A stretch of 64,000 nucleotides of DNA. Source: Cyanoderma ruficeps (Eukaryota > Chordata > Aves > Passeriformes > Timaliidae). A program made the position numbers and the translations under genes. The notes under the pieces were generated by a model. The model worked only from the letters and a program-made list of their open reading frames with translations. It made no database searches and was not told the DNA's origin. Shown one piece after another: positions 15,001 to 28,766 of the stretch (the stretch's first letter is position 1; each line of letters opens with the position of its first letter). Location: NCBI GenBank assembly GCA_008694505.1, contig VZDJ01004378.1, positions 18,184,269 through 18,248,268 of the forward strand, written 5' to 3'.

Positions 15001-18000
15001 TTTGGGTTTCTTTTTTTTCTGAGTGAATGAGAATCATTTTGTTAGGGAAAAAAAAAAAACAGAGGTGAAGTTTTCCAATAACTGTTTAACATAATTTGTG
15101 ACGACTGACCTTTCTTACTTTTTTTTCCACGAGCAGGCTGGGCAATGGTAAAATGCAGTACGAGTCAGGAGACCTGTTTGGATTTGTAAGCGTAATGCAC
15201 AGAGGTGCATGGGGTGGGTTGCATTTGGGAGGCCTTGAAGTACAGCAGCTGAAGTTGGCTGTCTCATAGCTTTAATCCCTTGGGTTGGGCTAATGAGGTT
15301 GATTCTTGAACCAGGGAACATTTTAAGCTTTGGCTTTCCATTTAAGCATGAGTCAGTCAGCGCTGTGAGCGTGCAATCCAGCAGCAATATTTCTCCCTGG
15401 GATTTCTTATTCCCTCATCTTTTTTTCCCCCCCTTGCTCTACCTAATAGAAAATGGCAGCTTTGAACACTCTCATGAGAAAAGTATAGTAGATGTTTTAG
15501 AGGCAGTAGCCTCTACTTGAGAGCTTTAGGGAAAACTGGCAACAGAATATTAGTCAACGATATTTATACAAATGTTTTCCATAGAAGCTTCTGGTAGCAT
15601 TTTCCTTCACTTTGTAGACTGATCTGAAGACTCTCAAATTTTTATTAGTTTAATTTTCTCAGCCAAGTTCCTTTAGTCTGCTTTTGTTCTTACTAGTCTT
15701 TTCACATCCGCATGGTGTAGCAGTTTGTTTCTTGTGGAAATCAAATTTTCAAGCTCGGGGATTCCAGTCTTCACTCATACTTTGTTGCATATATTAAGAG
15801 TACACGAGCTGTGGGGCAGATCTTGTCTTTCATTGTCCTGCTGAGAACACTCAAACACCAGAAACTTGGGGGAAGAGGGCTATTTGACATGCTGTTCTGG
15901 TATGTTAAACTTAGAGGCGCCTTCCTTGCAAGGACCCGTTTTATCCTTTCCAGTGCTTTTATCCTGTGGAAGCATTTTGCATTTTTTGGTGTCTATTTGC
16001 TAAAGTGCACAAATGCTGTTGCTGCCCATGCACTGTTGATATTGCCACAGTAATTGTTCTTAATGGTGGTTAATCTGCAGATCCTCCAGTTGCAGACACA
16101 GTTTATGCAGTGGGTGGAGATACAACAAGGGCAAATAAAGGCTGCCATTTTAAAGGTTTACCTTGCACTGTGCAGTCAGGATATGTCTCATGAGAGGGAA
16201 TGCTATCTTAGACTCTAAGAAAGTGTTAAAAAGAGAGAGACTAATGAAGCTGTTATATTGATGTGAATGTCAGCTGAAAGCTAAGAAAGGAAATAGCTTT
16301 CTTCATCAGCTAGAAAAAAGAGAAGGAAGGACTGTTCAAGCAACAGTGATCTGCTCCACTGCCAGCAAAGAAACATATTTGTGCAGTCCATTTTATTATG
16401 CTAGGAACTGGAGTAACGATGGTGGTAAAAATGTTTTTGTATTCCTATTTCCCCAATTGACATGCCATTTAAGACTTAAACCTTTAGTGCAAGTTCAGTT
16501 TTGCCTGTTATATGATCACTGTGCTTGATACTGGGTGTCAGAAAATTTTCTCCTCTTTCCATGTTCCCATAATCCATTGGGCCATGTTGTTGCTTTGTGC
16601 TAGTTACCTTCCTGGGAAAGAATTGCCTTGACTTTTTTGTAAGAAAGGGTTTCTTTTTATGATTGATCCTGTCTTAACACTCTATTTTAGTCTGATGCTA
16701 ACAAGCATGTTGATATGAATGAAGAGGTCAGTTCTCAGCCAATTGTTTTGTTTTAGGAAACTTGTATGACAGTCATCCAGACTTAGTTTAACCTCAGCTG
16801 CTTAGCTGACTGGCTGGCTGTTTGGATGTAAACCAGATGCGGTGTTTGAGCTGTGACTGATGAGAAAGTGTTAGCAAATTGATCTTTTTCATAGGCATGC
16901 AGAGGACATTGCTGATGAACTCACATCTTCCAGACAGGAAATATGTCCTGAGTAGTGCAAGTTTTAAGGTGAGGAATGTAATTTGAATGATAAAATGTGA
17001 AAAAATATTTTTCATAATCATCTGAGCATTTCATATATTGGAAGGGATTTGATTAATAACCCTGCAGTTAAACATTTTTTAATATTTTAATTTAAACAAT
17101 TCACATGTTACATTAATGTGTATTCTGTAGAACTAAAACCAGCATACTTCGGAGTCATCACATTTACTTGCTTAAGTCTTTAAGTGTCAGAGTACTTAAA
17201 TTTTTCAGCTTCTTCTGTCTTAAGGTGCAGGAACTTCAGTTTGGTACTTATCTGTGTCTAGTGGCTAGTGGGCAGGTGGTGAATCACTTTGTTTCCTGCT
17301 TGTGGCCTTGATCTTTCTCATATGGGCATCCTGACATGGAAATAATCTTCTGATTGATTCAGCCCTCTGTTTTGTTTTCTGTATTTATAATTGCTATTTG
17401 CCTGTTAACTTTTTCTTTTTTTTGGTTTTCATGTTTTACAGTGAGGTTGGTGTTCTCAGAAGGGGGCTGAAATCCTTCCAGTTGGAGATGTTAATGATAG
17501 ATAACTACCTCTCTCCTAATTTGCCCATGGTTTTATCAGAGGCTAGTTGAGCAAATGCGCTTGAATATTATTAGTGCATTTAGGTTTTCTTGTTTTATTT
17601 TTATATTGTTCTGTCAATTTGGAGGTTTAAAAAAAAGTTTTGAAACATTAGTTGAGAGTGAGAACCAGAGCTCTTAATGGAGCTTTTTAGTACATTTTAG
17701 TGTGTGTTCATACAAAAAATTTGATTTCTTTATTCCCTATTTCATGGTTTATGGTTTTTGTTTTCACTGGCCGAATTGCTTGTCTCTTTGCTCCTTTTAG
17801 CCTGAAGGAGCTCTCACTGTTAATATGGTTGTTGCTCTTATTGATGAAACCTGCTTTTGGTTGTGTTATGGCTTTTGTACCAGTCAGAGCACAAAATTTC
17901 CCATGTGCATATTTTTCTCTCTCCTAAGGGCTAGGTATAATTTTTCACAAAATCTCCAGCTCAATCCAGCACAGTGCAGACTTGTCTACAAAGTGCTGTG

Positions 18001-21000
18001 TTTCCCCAATGCCTACAAGTTCTAAAGGATACTTTAAAATTTAGCACCTTATAGCTCTAATCTGTTTACCTTGCAAACAGTTTTTCTATTAAGTTTACAT
18101 GTAGCTCACAAGATACTTTGCTGTCTTTCTCTTGCTTACTGCTGCTATTATGAAGTGTTGCATTGAGTAAATGCTCTTGAGTTCACAGGTGAGCTGTGCT
18201 TCTGCTTTGCTTTTCTTGTGATTGGATTTTGTCAATGGTTCCCTTTATTTACCGTATCTGATGTTTTTTCCCTAATACTGATCAGAATCACTGCAAACAT
18301 GGTGACTAGGGTGAAATGTATGTCTACCAGACTTGGGTTTCCACGATGGTTGTGCAGAATCTATGTGGAACAGGAGAGTACTGACATGTCCTTGCATTCT
18401 ATTCATCTTTGGTTTGTTGTGTACAGTCTGTCTCTATCTCCTCCCAGCTTTTTTTTGTTATGCTCTGGACAAGTACATCAGTTTACTCAGTAGCTGTTTT
18501 GTAGGGGACCACTATCTTGACATCTCTTAAAGTAATTATTTTTAAGTGAATAATAAAATAACCATTGCCTTTAACCAAACCCAAATAAGTCTCAGCCTGC
18601 TAGCCACTTGAGAAAAGGTGTTATGGGAGTGGGATGGCTACTCTTCGACATGAGTTAATGTGAGGACCTTCAGTGTTCAGAATGCTTCTAAGTTAAGCAG
18701 TTTCAGGGATTCAGGTCTACAGTTTGGAATGAAGTTCAGGTCTGGTTTTTGAAAAACATGTTGTGACTGAGGAACCTAAAAACAGGATTTTTTTTTTTTT
18801 TTTAATTTGTGATGGAAAAGGTGGTGTTTTTCAGTAAATGTATTTTGGGAATAGTAACTTGTTGATTTATGACGAAAAGATGATTCATTAATTTGGGGAA
18901 GTGATATTCAAGTTCTATTTCTGGCTCTTTTTTAGACTTTCTTTCTGATATTAAGCTCGTCTTTCTGTAACTTTCATTTGTAAAATGGAGATGATAACAG
19001 TTCATTTTCCCCATGTTTTGCCTGTTACTCTTTAGGCAGAAAGAATGACAATAACAAACAGCTCTTAGTTCTATTTATGTAGTTGACTAAGCACAGGGGG
19101 ATTGTGCTGTCACATTGACAGTCTCTAGGCAATGCCAAAATAATAATAAAAAATAAGCAGTTACGGTGCTTTCATATTATCATTTGAAATGGAATTACTC
19201 TATGGTAACATCCGTGTGCTTGTGCCATAGAGGTCTCTAGCCAGGTGAAATTGGGCATTCTGTAGGGCTGCTGAACATTGTAGGCCACTTGTTAGCACTT
19301 TTTTTAAACTTGTGTACTTCTTAAAGTCTTCTTTTTTTAACCAATAAATATTACTTATGAATGATGTGCGATACGAATGCTTTGACTATAAAATAGGGAA
19401 TAAATAGTACAAGAGAATTCAATCCAGTCCCAGGCCAACTAAAGGAAATCAAAATCGGTATTAACCATTTGGGTACTCCTACTGCAGATACTTTTTTTCT
19501 GGAGGAAAAAGCCATTCTCACATCATCTTACCACTGGGGTTCTGGTGCAGAACTTTTATGTGTAAAAGATGAAAAGTGTAAATCTTTGTGCTTTGTTACT
19601 TGAAGCTATGTTGATTTTTCACCACCTACAAAGGACTGGAAGGAGCTTTAAGCACTGTGAGTCTCTACAATTTAGACATTGAATTCCCAAACAGCACTTT
19701 GAAAGAACTTGAACCTTGCTCTTAGGTTGACATTCTCTAATAACTGAAATTTATCTCTAACCAGTCTGTCATGGTCCTCTCTCCTCTCCACAAATATTTT
19801 CTCATGCTGTTTCTAGCACTGAACTCTTGGTGGCCAGATGAGGAAGCTGGGCTACCTAGACACTACCCACCTGGTGCAGTTAGCTGAGTCATCTGGCTGG
19901 CAGGTTGCTGTGAGAGGAGATGAACTCCAGTGCTGATGTAATAGAACAGTTGAGCCCAAATGACTGAGTGTGTGGTGGTGAGATCGTGGCAGTCTTAGTT
20001 GGCTGAAATGTCTATGCAATGGTCTCTGTAATTACATTTGTTCTACATTAGTTGTTAACATGTTCACTTTCTGTCCCCGAGCCATTTCAACAAGATGATA
20101 GAGATTCTAAGTGCTCTAAATTAATCTTAATGTCACTGTGGTCAGTGACATAGCCAGTATTTTATTGTATGCCAGTTGAGCACTGGTTGGATTTATATGT
20201 GAGTGCAGCTCATTAACTTTCCAAAGTATTTTATGATCTCAAGTTAGAAATTGCAGCATGTCTGCATGACAGTTTTGCCTCCCATTAGAATATATAGTTG
20301 CACCTTTGGCTGGAGCAATTGCATTTATTTTGGCTCAGGTGAGGAATTGATGAGGCAACTAGATGCTTGTCCCATGCAGTCAAGTTTATTTAGAAAGGGG
20401 CTGCACAAAACTATTCTCCCTCTTTCACAACTGAAAATGCCTGCGAATCTTTTTGCTTAACATTCCTCATTTGCCCATTGTCACCTGGAACTCCAGAAGT
20501 TTCTCTCGCTTCTCTCTCCTTCAGGGTCGTACTACAAGTTTTTTTTTCCAGGAATATCAATTGTTTCTGTTCAAAGCCTCTTTCCCTTGCCTTGCAACAA
20601 TGTTCAGGCCCCCCAATGCTTGCATTGAGTTTCCTGAGACATCTCTCTACCACTGTAATTCCCTCAGTGACTATTTATTTCATATACATTTTATTTTTAG
20701 TGATAGCTTCTCTTATTTTAACTGGTCTGTTAAATGAGTCTTAAATGAGGATTCCAAGATGATGTTTGCTTACTATAAAAAAGAGTTCCATCCAGTCTCT
20801 AGCAAAGGTGTTTCCTAAGAAAGTATCAGGTCATTGAATGCTCATTGGTTTCAGCTAACTCTAAGAAAAATCTTCAAATTCTTAAACATGTTTTGTTTTA
20901 TTTATATTCAAGAAAGGCTCAGTGCAGTGCTGTGTGTGACTGCTCAGTTGGGAGTAAAATAATCTTTTAAAGGTGATCTGTGTCTTTGGTATTCAGTAAG

Positions 21001-24000
21001 CACATTTCATTATCATGCAGTCTTTTTTGAGTATTGCCCATGATGAGTAATGAATAGGAGATTGAAACAAGGCATTCTTCTGTAATTTCTTCCCATTATC
21101 ACATCTAACTATATTCACTACAGCAGAATTGATATTTCAATACAGCTACCTCTCTCTCTCTCCTTTACTTATCTATGTTATAACATTTATTGCATTTGCA
21201 CCACACAGAACTTGTGGAGGTATGCACACATGTGAAACAATTCATACACATTCTTAGTGGAACCTGGCCTGTAGCTTGTTTGTGTGTGTAGTGAACTGTT
21301 ATTTATTTTGAATTTATCACATTTAAAAACCCATTTGAGATGCGATGCCTTGTTTGCAGAAGTGATCCAGGGAGTTCACAGCCGAGGCTGTTGGATCCAG
21401 ACATATGTCTGCTATGTTAAATGTGTGATGTGACGATATCTGTATCTCTGTAACAATATTAAAAGCAATACCTGTGCCTCAAATAGTCAGTGAGCGAAAT
21501 AATGATGAAAGATTTCAGATTATCAAGTAAATTAAAGCATTTAAGTACAGAGGCAATCCATGTGCTTTTTAGCTGAGCGTGTCACTGCTGAAGTCGCTGC
21601 AGATGAAATAAAGAGCAAAATGCTATTTAGTCACCTTTTATAAAATTTCTAAGTTCTGCTCTGTTGAAATGTTAGGGCCTTCTGTAACTATAATGTGTAA
21701 AGGTATGTTTGAGATTAAACCCTTACTTAAAATTAAACTACCACACAAGCCCTTTCTGAACTGAGGTTTTAAAATAATTTTAAGATCCCAGATGTACCTG
21801 TGCTGGGCAGAGTCTGTGGGTATAGTCACACAGAGGACTGGAACTTGCCTCTCTTGCTTTATGTGGTGTCTGTTGGCTTTGAGGAAGGGATTAAAGAGCA
21901 GACATTATTCCCAGGATGGCTTTGCTGACACCAGTTGATGAGCAGAAACATCTGTTTCATAATGGGAAAGCACTCCAAGCTGCTTTAAAACACCTGACAA
22001 AGTTACTTTTAATTCTGTGTGAAGTTGGTGGGAGGGATAACTATCCATAATTGTGAAGTGGATTCCTGTGTTGATACAAGGTTACCTAATCCATGCTTGC
22101 CTGAGAGAATGAGATTTATGGTTGTCACCAGACTTATGCTCAATTTCCATACCCTCTGTCTGTTCATACTTGAGTACGGGTAGCAAAATGGATCAAAGAC
22201 AGAAGAAAGGAGAAGGGGACATCCAGACATTAGCAAAACAGGTATATGGCAACCTTGGAACATTAGCCATGTTTGCCTGGAGAGATAATAGAGGGAAGCT
22301 GAATGAGAGCAAGGCTCAAGTCTCTTTTTGTTCCACATGCCTGTATGATGTGACAGCATTCAGGGATGGGAAAGGCTCTCTGTGCATGTGGTTTTTGGGA
22401 GTGGTTTTGTGTGGTGAGATGGTTGGCAGTATCTGTGATATAGATGGTGTCATCCAAGGGTTAGGGTTATATGTGCTTCTTCTCCCCTTGTCAGCCTCAA
22501 AGCTGACGTTGTACCTGGTTCTGTGACAGACATACAGCAATGGCTACCACTGTGTAAATCCTGCATCAGGCTGTTTTCAAGATTCAGAGTGCCATTTTCT
22601 TCACAACACATGAGATAGAAACATGAGATCCAATCCTGCTTCTCATGATCTGAACTATCAGTGGCCGACTAAAGCACAGCCTTTTATTTAAAGAAGTATT
22701 TTATTTTCTTTTTTTCTTGCTGTGCAACTGACTAACAAGGACTACTTGAGTGCTGATCTGAAAACATGGACTCTACACATGGCAGATGCTGTTGGTGAAG
22801 GTTGCCTTGGTAGAAGTGTCCATAGCCCAGAGGCTGGACCAGCAGTGATCTTCTACAGATCACTGTAACAATGCAAGTGATAAATGTAGACTAACAATTA
22901 CAATGTCTCCAGAATGTCTGAAAGCCCCTGTAGTTCACAGGAGTCATTCATTTGAAGTCAGTAGATGTTGTTTTAGGCCTTTAGAGCCCGATGGTCCATT
23001 GGCTTTCATAAGCCTTTCCTTGCAAAAATAGAGGTCCACTTTATTTCCTTGGAGCAGGATTTTTCATCCAGTGAGCTGTGATTCCCCCCAGGGCATAGGG
23101 AAAGACAGTGATGGCAATTGCAGTGGTCTTAAGACATGGAAAAGATGGCTAGACATTTAAAGAAATGATGCCTTGCAGAATGAGTGCAGACTATTATAGA
23201 GGATTATTGTGATCAGTAAACTTTACTATAACGATAAATAAAAGAATACAGATGTGAATATGAATATGAAGCAAGGTGATGCACTCTTAAAAACATAACA
23301 CCACTGCAAGAACAAAGGTTTCAAAGGGGCTACACACATGAAATAAAAGGTGACAGAGAGTAATGTCTTCAAAAGCAGGCTTCAAATGAAGAAGTGCATA
23401 TTTAATTGTAAAGTAAGAGGTGGGCTCTGGTGTATGGCGTGCTTCAGGCATGCAGACTTCTTACTGTAATATCCTGATTTCTGCCTGGTTGTCAAGTTCC
23501 TTAATTTCCTGGGAAAGCAGGTTGGCCAGCTTGTGGCAAAGGTTTTTAGTGTCTTCAAGTGCCAGAGGAAGAACATTGTGCAGTTCTCTCTGGTCTTCCT
23601 TTATGTTTAGTCAATTTCTGTAGAGGAGAGGGTTGGACCACAGTCTTTTTGCAATTAGACACATGTAAATAATGAATTTTTTCCTTTTTATTGCTGTGAT
23701 GAAAATGCTGAATGTATTCCGTAGTCTTCCAGCCTGCAGAACTGTACAAACCCTTTGGTTTGACCCAAAGTATTTCACATAATGTGAAAAAAAGTGAAAA
23801 AATTACTTCAGATTTTTCCTTACCATTCTTTGTCCATTTAATCCTCCTCTCCTTTTCACTTTCATTTTAATGGGGGAAAAAAAGAAAGAAAAAAAGAAAG
23901 AAAAAGAGAAGGAGAGGTAGTGATTTAAAAATTTCAGAACAGAACAGTTCTGCTTCTTTTGAATCTGTTCCTCTGCTTTTTATGTGGTGGAATTATCACT

Positions 24001-27000
24001 AGTCTTTGGTACAATGGAAACAATCTTGGTGAACATACTATTCTCTAGAAATTAAGGTGTGTGTTGCTGTCTAGAGATGTACTTGTCAGAATTTTACCCA
24101 TTGTACCTTGTACATAGTTGCTAATTCACATTTTTAAGCCCTCTGAAGTAATGAAACTAGATAAGCTCTTTTTTTTTTTTCAAGTGCTAGCTTTCTTTTT
24201 GATGGATAATTTTTACCTGCTCTAGATAGGAAGATTTTCTCATGCTCTGTAGTTAATAACCTGACTTCAGTTAGATGAGATTTGTTTTAAATATGTTGCA
24301 CATTCCTTAGCATATGTCATGACTCTCTATGGGAAACAGTGCTTATTTTATGATGACATTTATCTGTTCTGGCAACCTGGTATTGCAAATATTTTAAAAA
24401 TTTCTTTGACTTATTTTATGTAGCAAATGCTGAAATACTAAGACAGACTAGAGAAAATGTTGCAATATTTACAAATTGTTGGAAAAACTATGCTGTTTTA
24501 CACAGCAAATGCTTTTAACTAACTATAGAGGAGTAGGCTGTTGATCACTTATAACAAGCACGTGGAATTTACAATTGACCTTTCAGGAATATTTTAGTAT
24601 TTTTTTCTGATAATGCTGCCAAAATAATTCTAAGAACTTGAGTAAGGTTACTAATATTTTTAAAATAATCCTTCACAATGATTTTTTTTGAAATATTATC
24701 TGAATGTGGCTGAGTATTGAGTTTATTTAAAGTTCTTATGAAACTACTCAGGGCCTGTGGAAGGCAAACAAGGGGAAGCAACTCACATTTTTGCCCACTT
24801 TAGAAAAGAATGAGAAAATATATGTTGCAGAGATTTCATTTAGAATGTCTAATAACATTCAGAGTTATTAACAAGTATCTTATAAGGAGGGGGTATAAGT
24901 TGTAGGGCTGCAGGCACAAACCTAGTTGCTCAAACTTGTGATAGAAAGGAGACAGTTTGGTTCCATTTGAGGGAGAAATGAGAGAGCTGGATTTTTCTTC
25001 TTCGTAGTCAAAAGTCCTGCTGAAAAATTGGTAGCGGTTGCAAATGTAGGTGTAACGGAGCTAAGAAAACCCCCCAGAATTTAGGTTAACTGTGTGAACT
25101 TCGTTATATTCATAGGTTTTATTACAGTGTCATTACAAATATGATTCCTCATAGCATTTTTCTGATATTTTTCACTGAGGTACACAGGGAACTGTACTCC
25201 ATCAGAATACCAGCAATGTGCTGTTAATATACCCGTTGTCTAAACAGAACCTACATTATTAATTCCAAGATGTGGAAAGTGCTTGGTGCGGGTTGTTAAG
25301 TGGTCACAAGGATGGATGCCTGCTTTGAATTCACTCCCTGCCTCTGCCACCAGAGTTGCTGTGGGATGCCAAGTAAATCACATAAACTGACAGTCTCATG
25401 TAGTCATTAATCATGTATTACTGATTTTGTGAATGCCCAAACTAAGGTACCTGTGGCCAAAACTTCTATGAAGTGTTCACCACTGCAGTAAGATATAATG
25501 GGAACAGTGCTGTAAGTATGTGCAATAAAACTGCTAAATAGACTTGATATTGAGAGGTGTCAAGATAGGCACCCAGAATTACTCTTAGTCTCTCTTTGGT
25601 CTCCACTTTCTTACGTGAAAATAATAGTCTAACCTAATCTCGCAAAGATTATGAAGAAGAGCATTAATAATATTTGCAGGGCAGTAGGTGCCATTGTGGT
25701 GAGAGATGAATTATGCACTTACATTAGAAGCCTGTTTGTCTTTTGTAGGAGAACTTGTAGTGCTTTTAGTTATATATTTAGGCCTGACCCTGCAGAAGAC
25801 TTTTTCTCTTATTTAAATTACTGCAAAATCAATTTCTTAGTACAGTGGTCAAACAGCCTGCGGGAAAGTATGTAATAATTGGGCATTATTATTCAGTCCA
25901 ATGCAGTTTTAAAGTAACACTACCTACCTGCCTTTTGAAATGAAAGTAGTAAATAAGCAAATTATTCTAAACAAATATCATGTCTTAATCATCATTCTGT
26001 TTTATTTATTTAAGTTCTTCTTTGGAGCAGACTGTTAGAACTTTATTACTTTTGAGTGAGAATCTTATAAATTAAAGAAATCTTATCATCTCCATTTGAT
26101 GGATTTGGAAGTAAGATATGGTCAAAATAAGCCCATACACGTTAAAAAAATATCAGTATGTGAAAGTTAGGGGCTTCAGTTTCAAACTTACAGGTCCCAG
26201 CCTTTAGACTGAACTCTAGACCAAGCTGCTCACATTGTGAATGGCACCTCAGACAGAATATGTCATACAAAGCAAGCAAGGTAGGCAGAGTCACAGACTG
26301 TCCCCTGTGGTAGCCCTCTGCTAACCAAGAGGGAATTTCTGAGGCTGGGATAGGTCTGTAATGGTGTGTCTAAGGGTCTCCATACATTTCATGCTCAGTA
26401 GTCACTGGGTGAAAGGCAGGAGCAAGACCCAGCGTTCGAAGATGGTTGACTGCTTTGACAATATCTGTTACCTCAAAGCCCCTGAGAGACCTGGGCAGAG
26501 GCACGAGTAGGTTCTGCACTGTGTTCCAGCTTAGGGGTGACCTTGGTGTGAGCCATGGAGGCTTGGCAGTCCAGAGCTGTTCTGGGTAGGCAGAGGCGCA
26601 TGGGGAAACTTTATGGGCAAAATAGAACCACATTCAGCACTAGACAGGAGACAAATGGGAGTTTGCAGCATTGCAGCTTTTGTACCTTGGCTCCATCTCA
26701 GATACCATTAAATGCCTTTTCTATATTTGCCCGGAGACATGCCATTGTAATGCAGTAAAGTGAACCTTGATTTTTCTTCTATATACCTATTATTTTCTTC
26801 CCTTCTGTTGTCCTCTTTCTTATTATGGACATAGGTGGCCACTGTCAAATTGAATGATTTTTTGCATACTTGGTTGACTGACTCTTTTTTTCCCTAATTT
26901 GCTGATACAGTCAACTGTGCCAGTAAAGCAATTATGCAAAATTGCGTATAAAGGTTTAATGATACAAAGCAGTGTTCATCACAAATCTAATTGTGATTCT

Positions 27001-28639
27001 TAACATTCTTCCATAAACTCTGTGGTTAATACCTATTTTGTTAAAACCTGTATTTAGTTTAGTAGATAAGGGAACATTTAATGTACCTGTCGCTGTTAGC
27101 TTTGAAAGGAAGCAATAAATAAATATAGTGATTTGGAGGAGTTCAGATAATGATTTATGTGCTTTCAGGTAGTGATTATAAGAAGTCTGCTTTATTACAT
27201 CTCTCATCAGGTTACGTGTTTTACATTATGAATGATAACTATGTATTGTGCCCCCAATTTAATATGACACAAAGATTAAATATGAAGATGGACATTGTAA
27301 TTAAGCAAATAATGTGTCTCCATACCAAAACCCAAGACACTGTGGGTTAAAAGAGGATTGACAGGTACACTGTTTGTAGGCTTGATATCTGATCTTCGCT
27401 TGGATAACTGAACTGGTTCAGGAAAAGAGCAGTAAAGCAATACTTGGTAATACTTTCACTGAAGCCAAAAATCACACTAGCTTTTCTTAATCCAGAATAG
27501 AGCATTTGGAAACATTCCAAAGCTGGTATTTCTCCTTCATGTTTGCATTGGTGTTTTCTGATTTCTGCACTACTGCTTTCCTCGGAACCCTGGCTGGGAT
27601 GTAGTCCTACCACAGAAAGTACTGGCGAGTCGGATATTATTAGGATTGACATTTAGTAGAGTCTCATTTACGTCAGGTCATTATGTACTGCAGGGAGAAA
27701 CTTTCTGCCACAGTCACTAGAGACAAAGCACACGCTACTTCCATCAGGCAGGGTATGAGGAGGGAGAATGGAAAGTGGTTCTCCTTTCTCTCCCCTTCTT
27801 GGTTAGCAGTTCTAGGCTCTATGTCATCTTCGCATGAAGGAAGTGCTGCAGACTGTAAGGACAAGGAAGAGGTAATAACCCAGCAGTGCTTTCTGCTACC
27901 TCCCTAAACAGGGTCACACTTGGATGCTGAATTAGGAAGATTAGTTCTGTTCACTTGGTTCACTCCACGTATTGAAATGTGTGAGCTGTGTTATACTGAA
28001 CAGAGCAGTCATGGCTTATATAAACAGCTTTAATTTACTGCTTTCTGAAAACAGAGGCCTGAAGCAGTCATGGAGGTTTTCAGGAATGTTAATTGTTTGT
28101 GTATAGGAATGAGCTTAGAAATGGTCGTTTTTGCAGTCTTCCCATAGCTCAGCGAGGGTGTCACTGCCGGAGAAAAGAAAAAAGAATGATTATTTTTTTT
28201 CTTCACAGTCTACTAATATTTTCAAGCCTTGATATAATGTGCCTTTAACAAACCATGAACATCTCTCCTACTGAGTCACTGCATCCTGCCTACATTCATT
28301 GTAGGCAGAGAACCATTATACTAATCCACTCTTCCATCATATCTCTAGCAAACACATGTATTTTCTTCGAATATTTATTTTGATACAAGGAGTGCAAGTT
28401 TTTTATTTGGCAATACAAATATGTGGGAGATTGTGACTTCTGAACTTTGTAACTTTAATTGTGGTAGTTCTGGTTTTCAACTATGATATGATTTGACAAA
28501 TATATGACAATCATATTTGGCTTTAAGGGAGTAATTCTGCCACCTCATAGCAACCTTAGAGTAATTCATTCACCTCTGCAGGTAGGATAGGTTTAAAAGG
28601 CAGATGCTGAAATTGGACTTTTGTTTTGTTTTTTAACAG

Positions 28640-28766
28640 GTACGGTTATATGCAAGGCCTGATGCAATCCGAAGAGGATCAGGGGACTATGCTCTAAATA
28701 TTACAAGGAGACTCATTGAGTTTTATGAAGATTATTTTAAAGTGCCCTATTCCCTGCCAAAATTAG
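28640..28766 (+). CDS. TRHDE: TRHDE coding exon (partial gene, one internal exon)
   Basis: An internal exon of the thyrotropin-releasing-hormone degrading ectoenzyme, a type II membrane zinc metallopeptidase of the M1 (aminopeptidase N) family that removes pyroglutamate from extracellular TRH. The reading frame starts at the first base (GTA, phase 0) and gives 42 codons plus the G of a split Asp codon (phase 1 end). It reads VRLYARPDAIRRGSGDYALN, then ITRRLIEFYEDYFKVPYSLPKL. From memory, vertebrate TRHDE has nearly the same stretch. The related aminopeptidase N has a recognisable counterpart (GDYALN, then YPLPK) immediately before its GAMEN motif. The segment therefore spans the end of the N-terminal beta domain and the entry to the catalytic domain. 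The AMENWG and HEICH motifs belong to downstream exons that are not in this window. An N-I-T sequon is present. Flanks are a T-rich acceptor ending AACAG and a GTAAGA donor. Length 127 is not a multiple of 3, so skipping would shift the frame. The exon number within the gene is not determinable here. Confidence 0.95.
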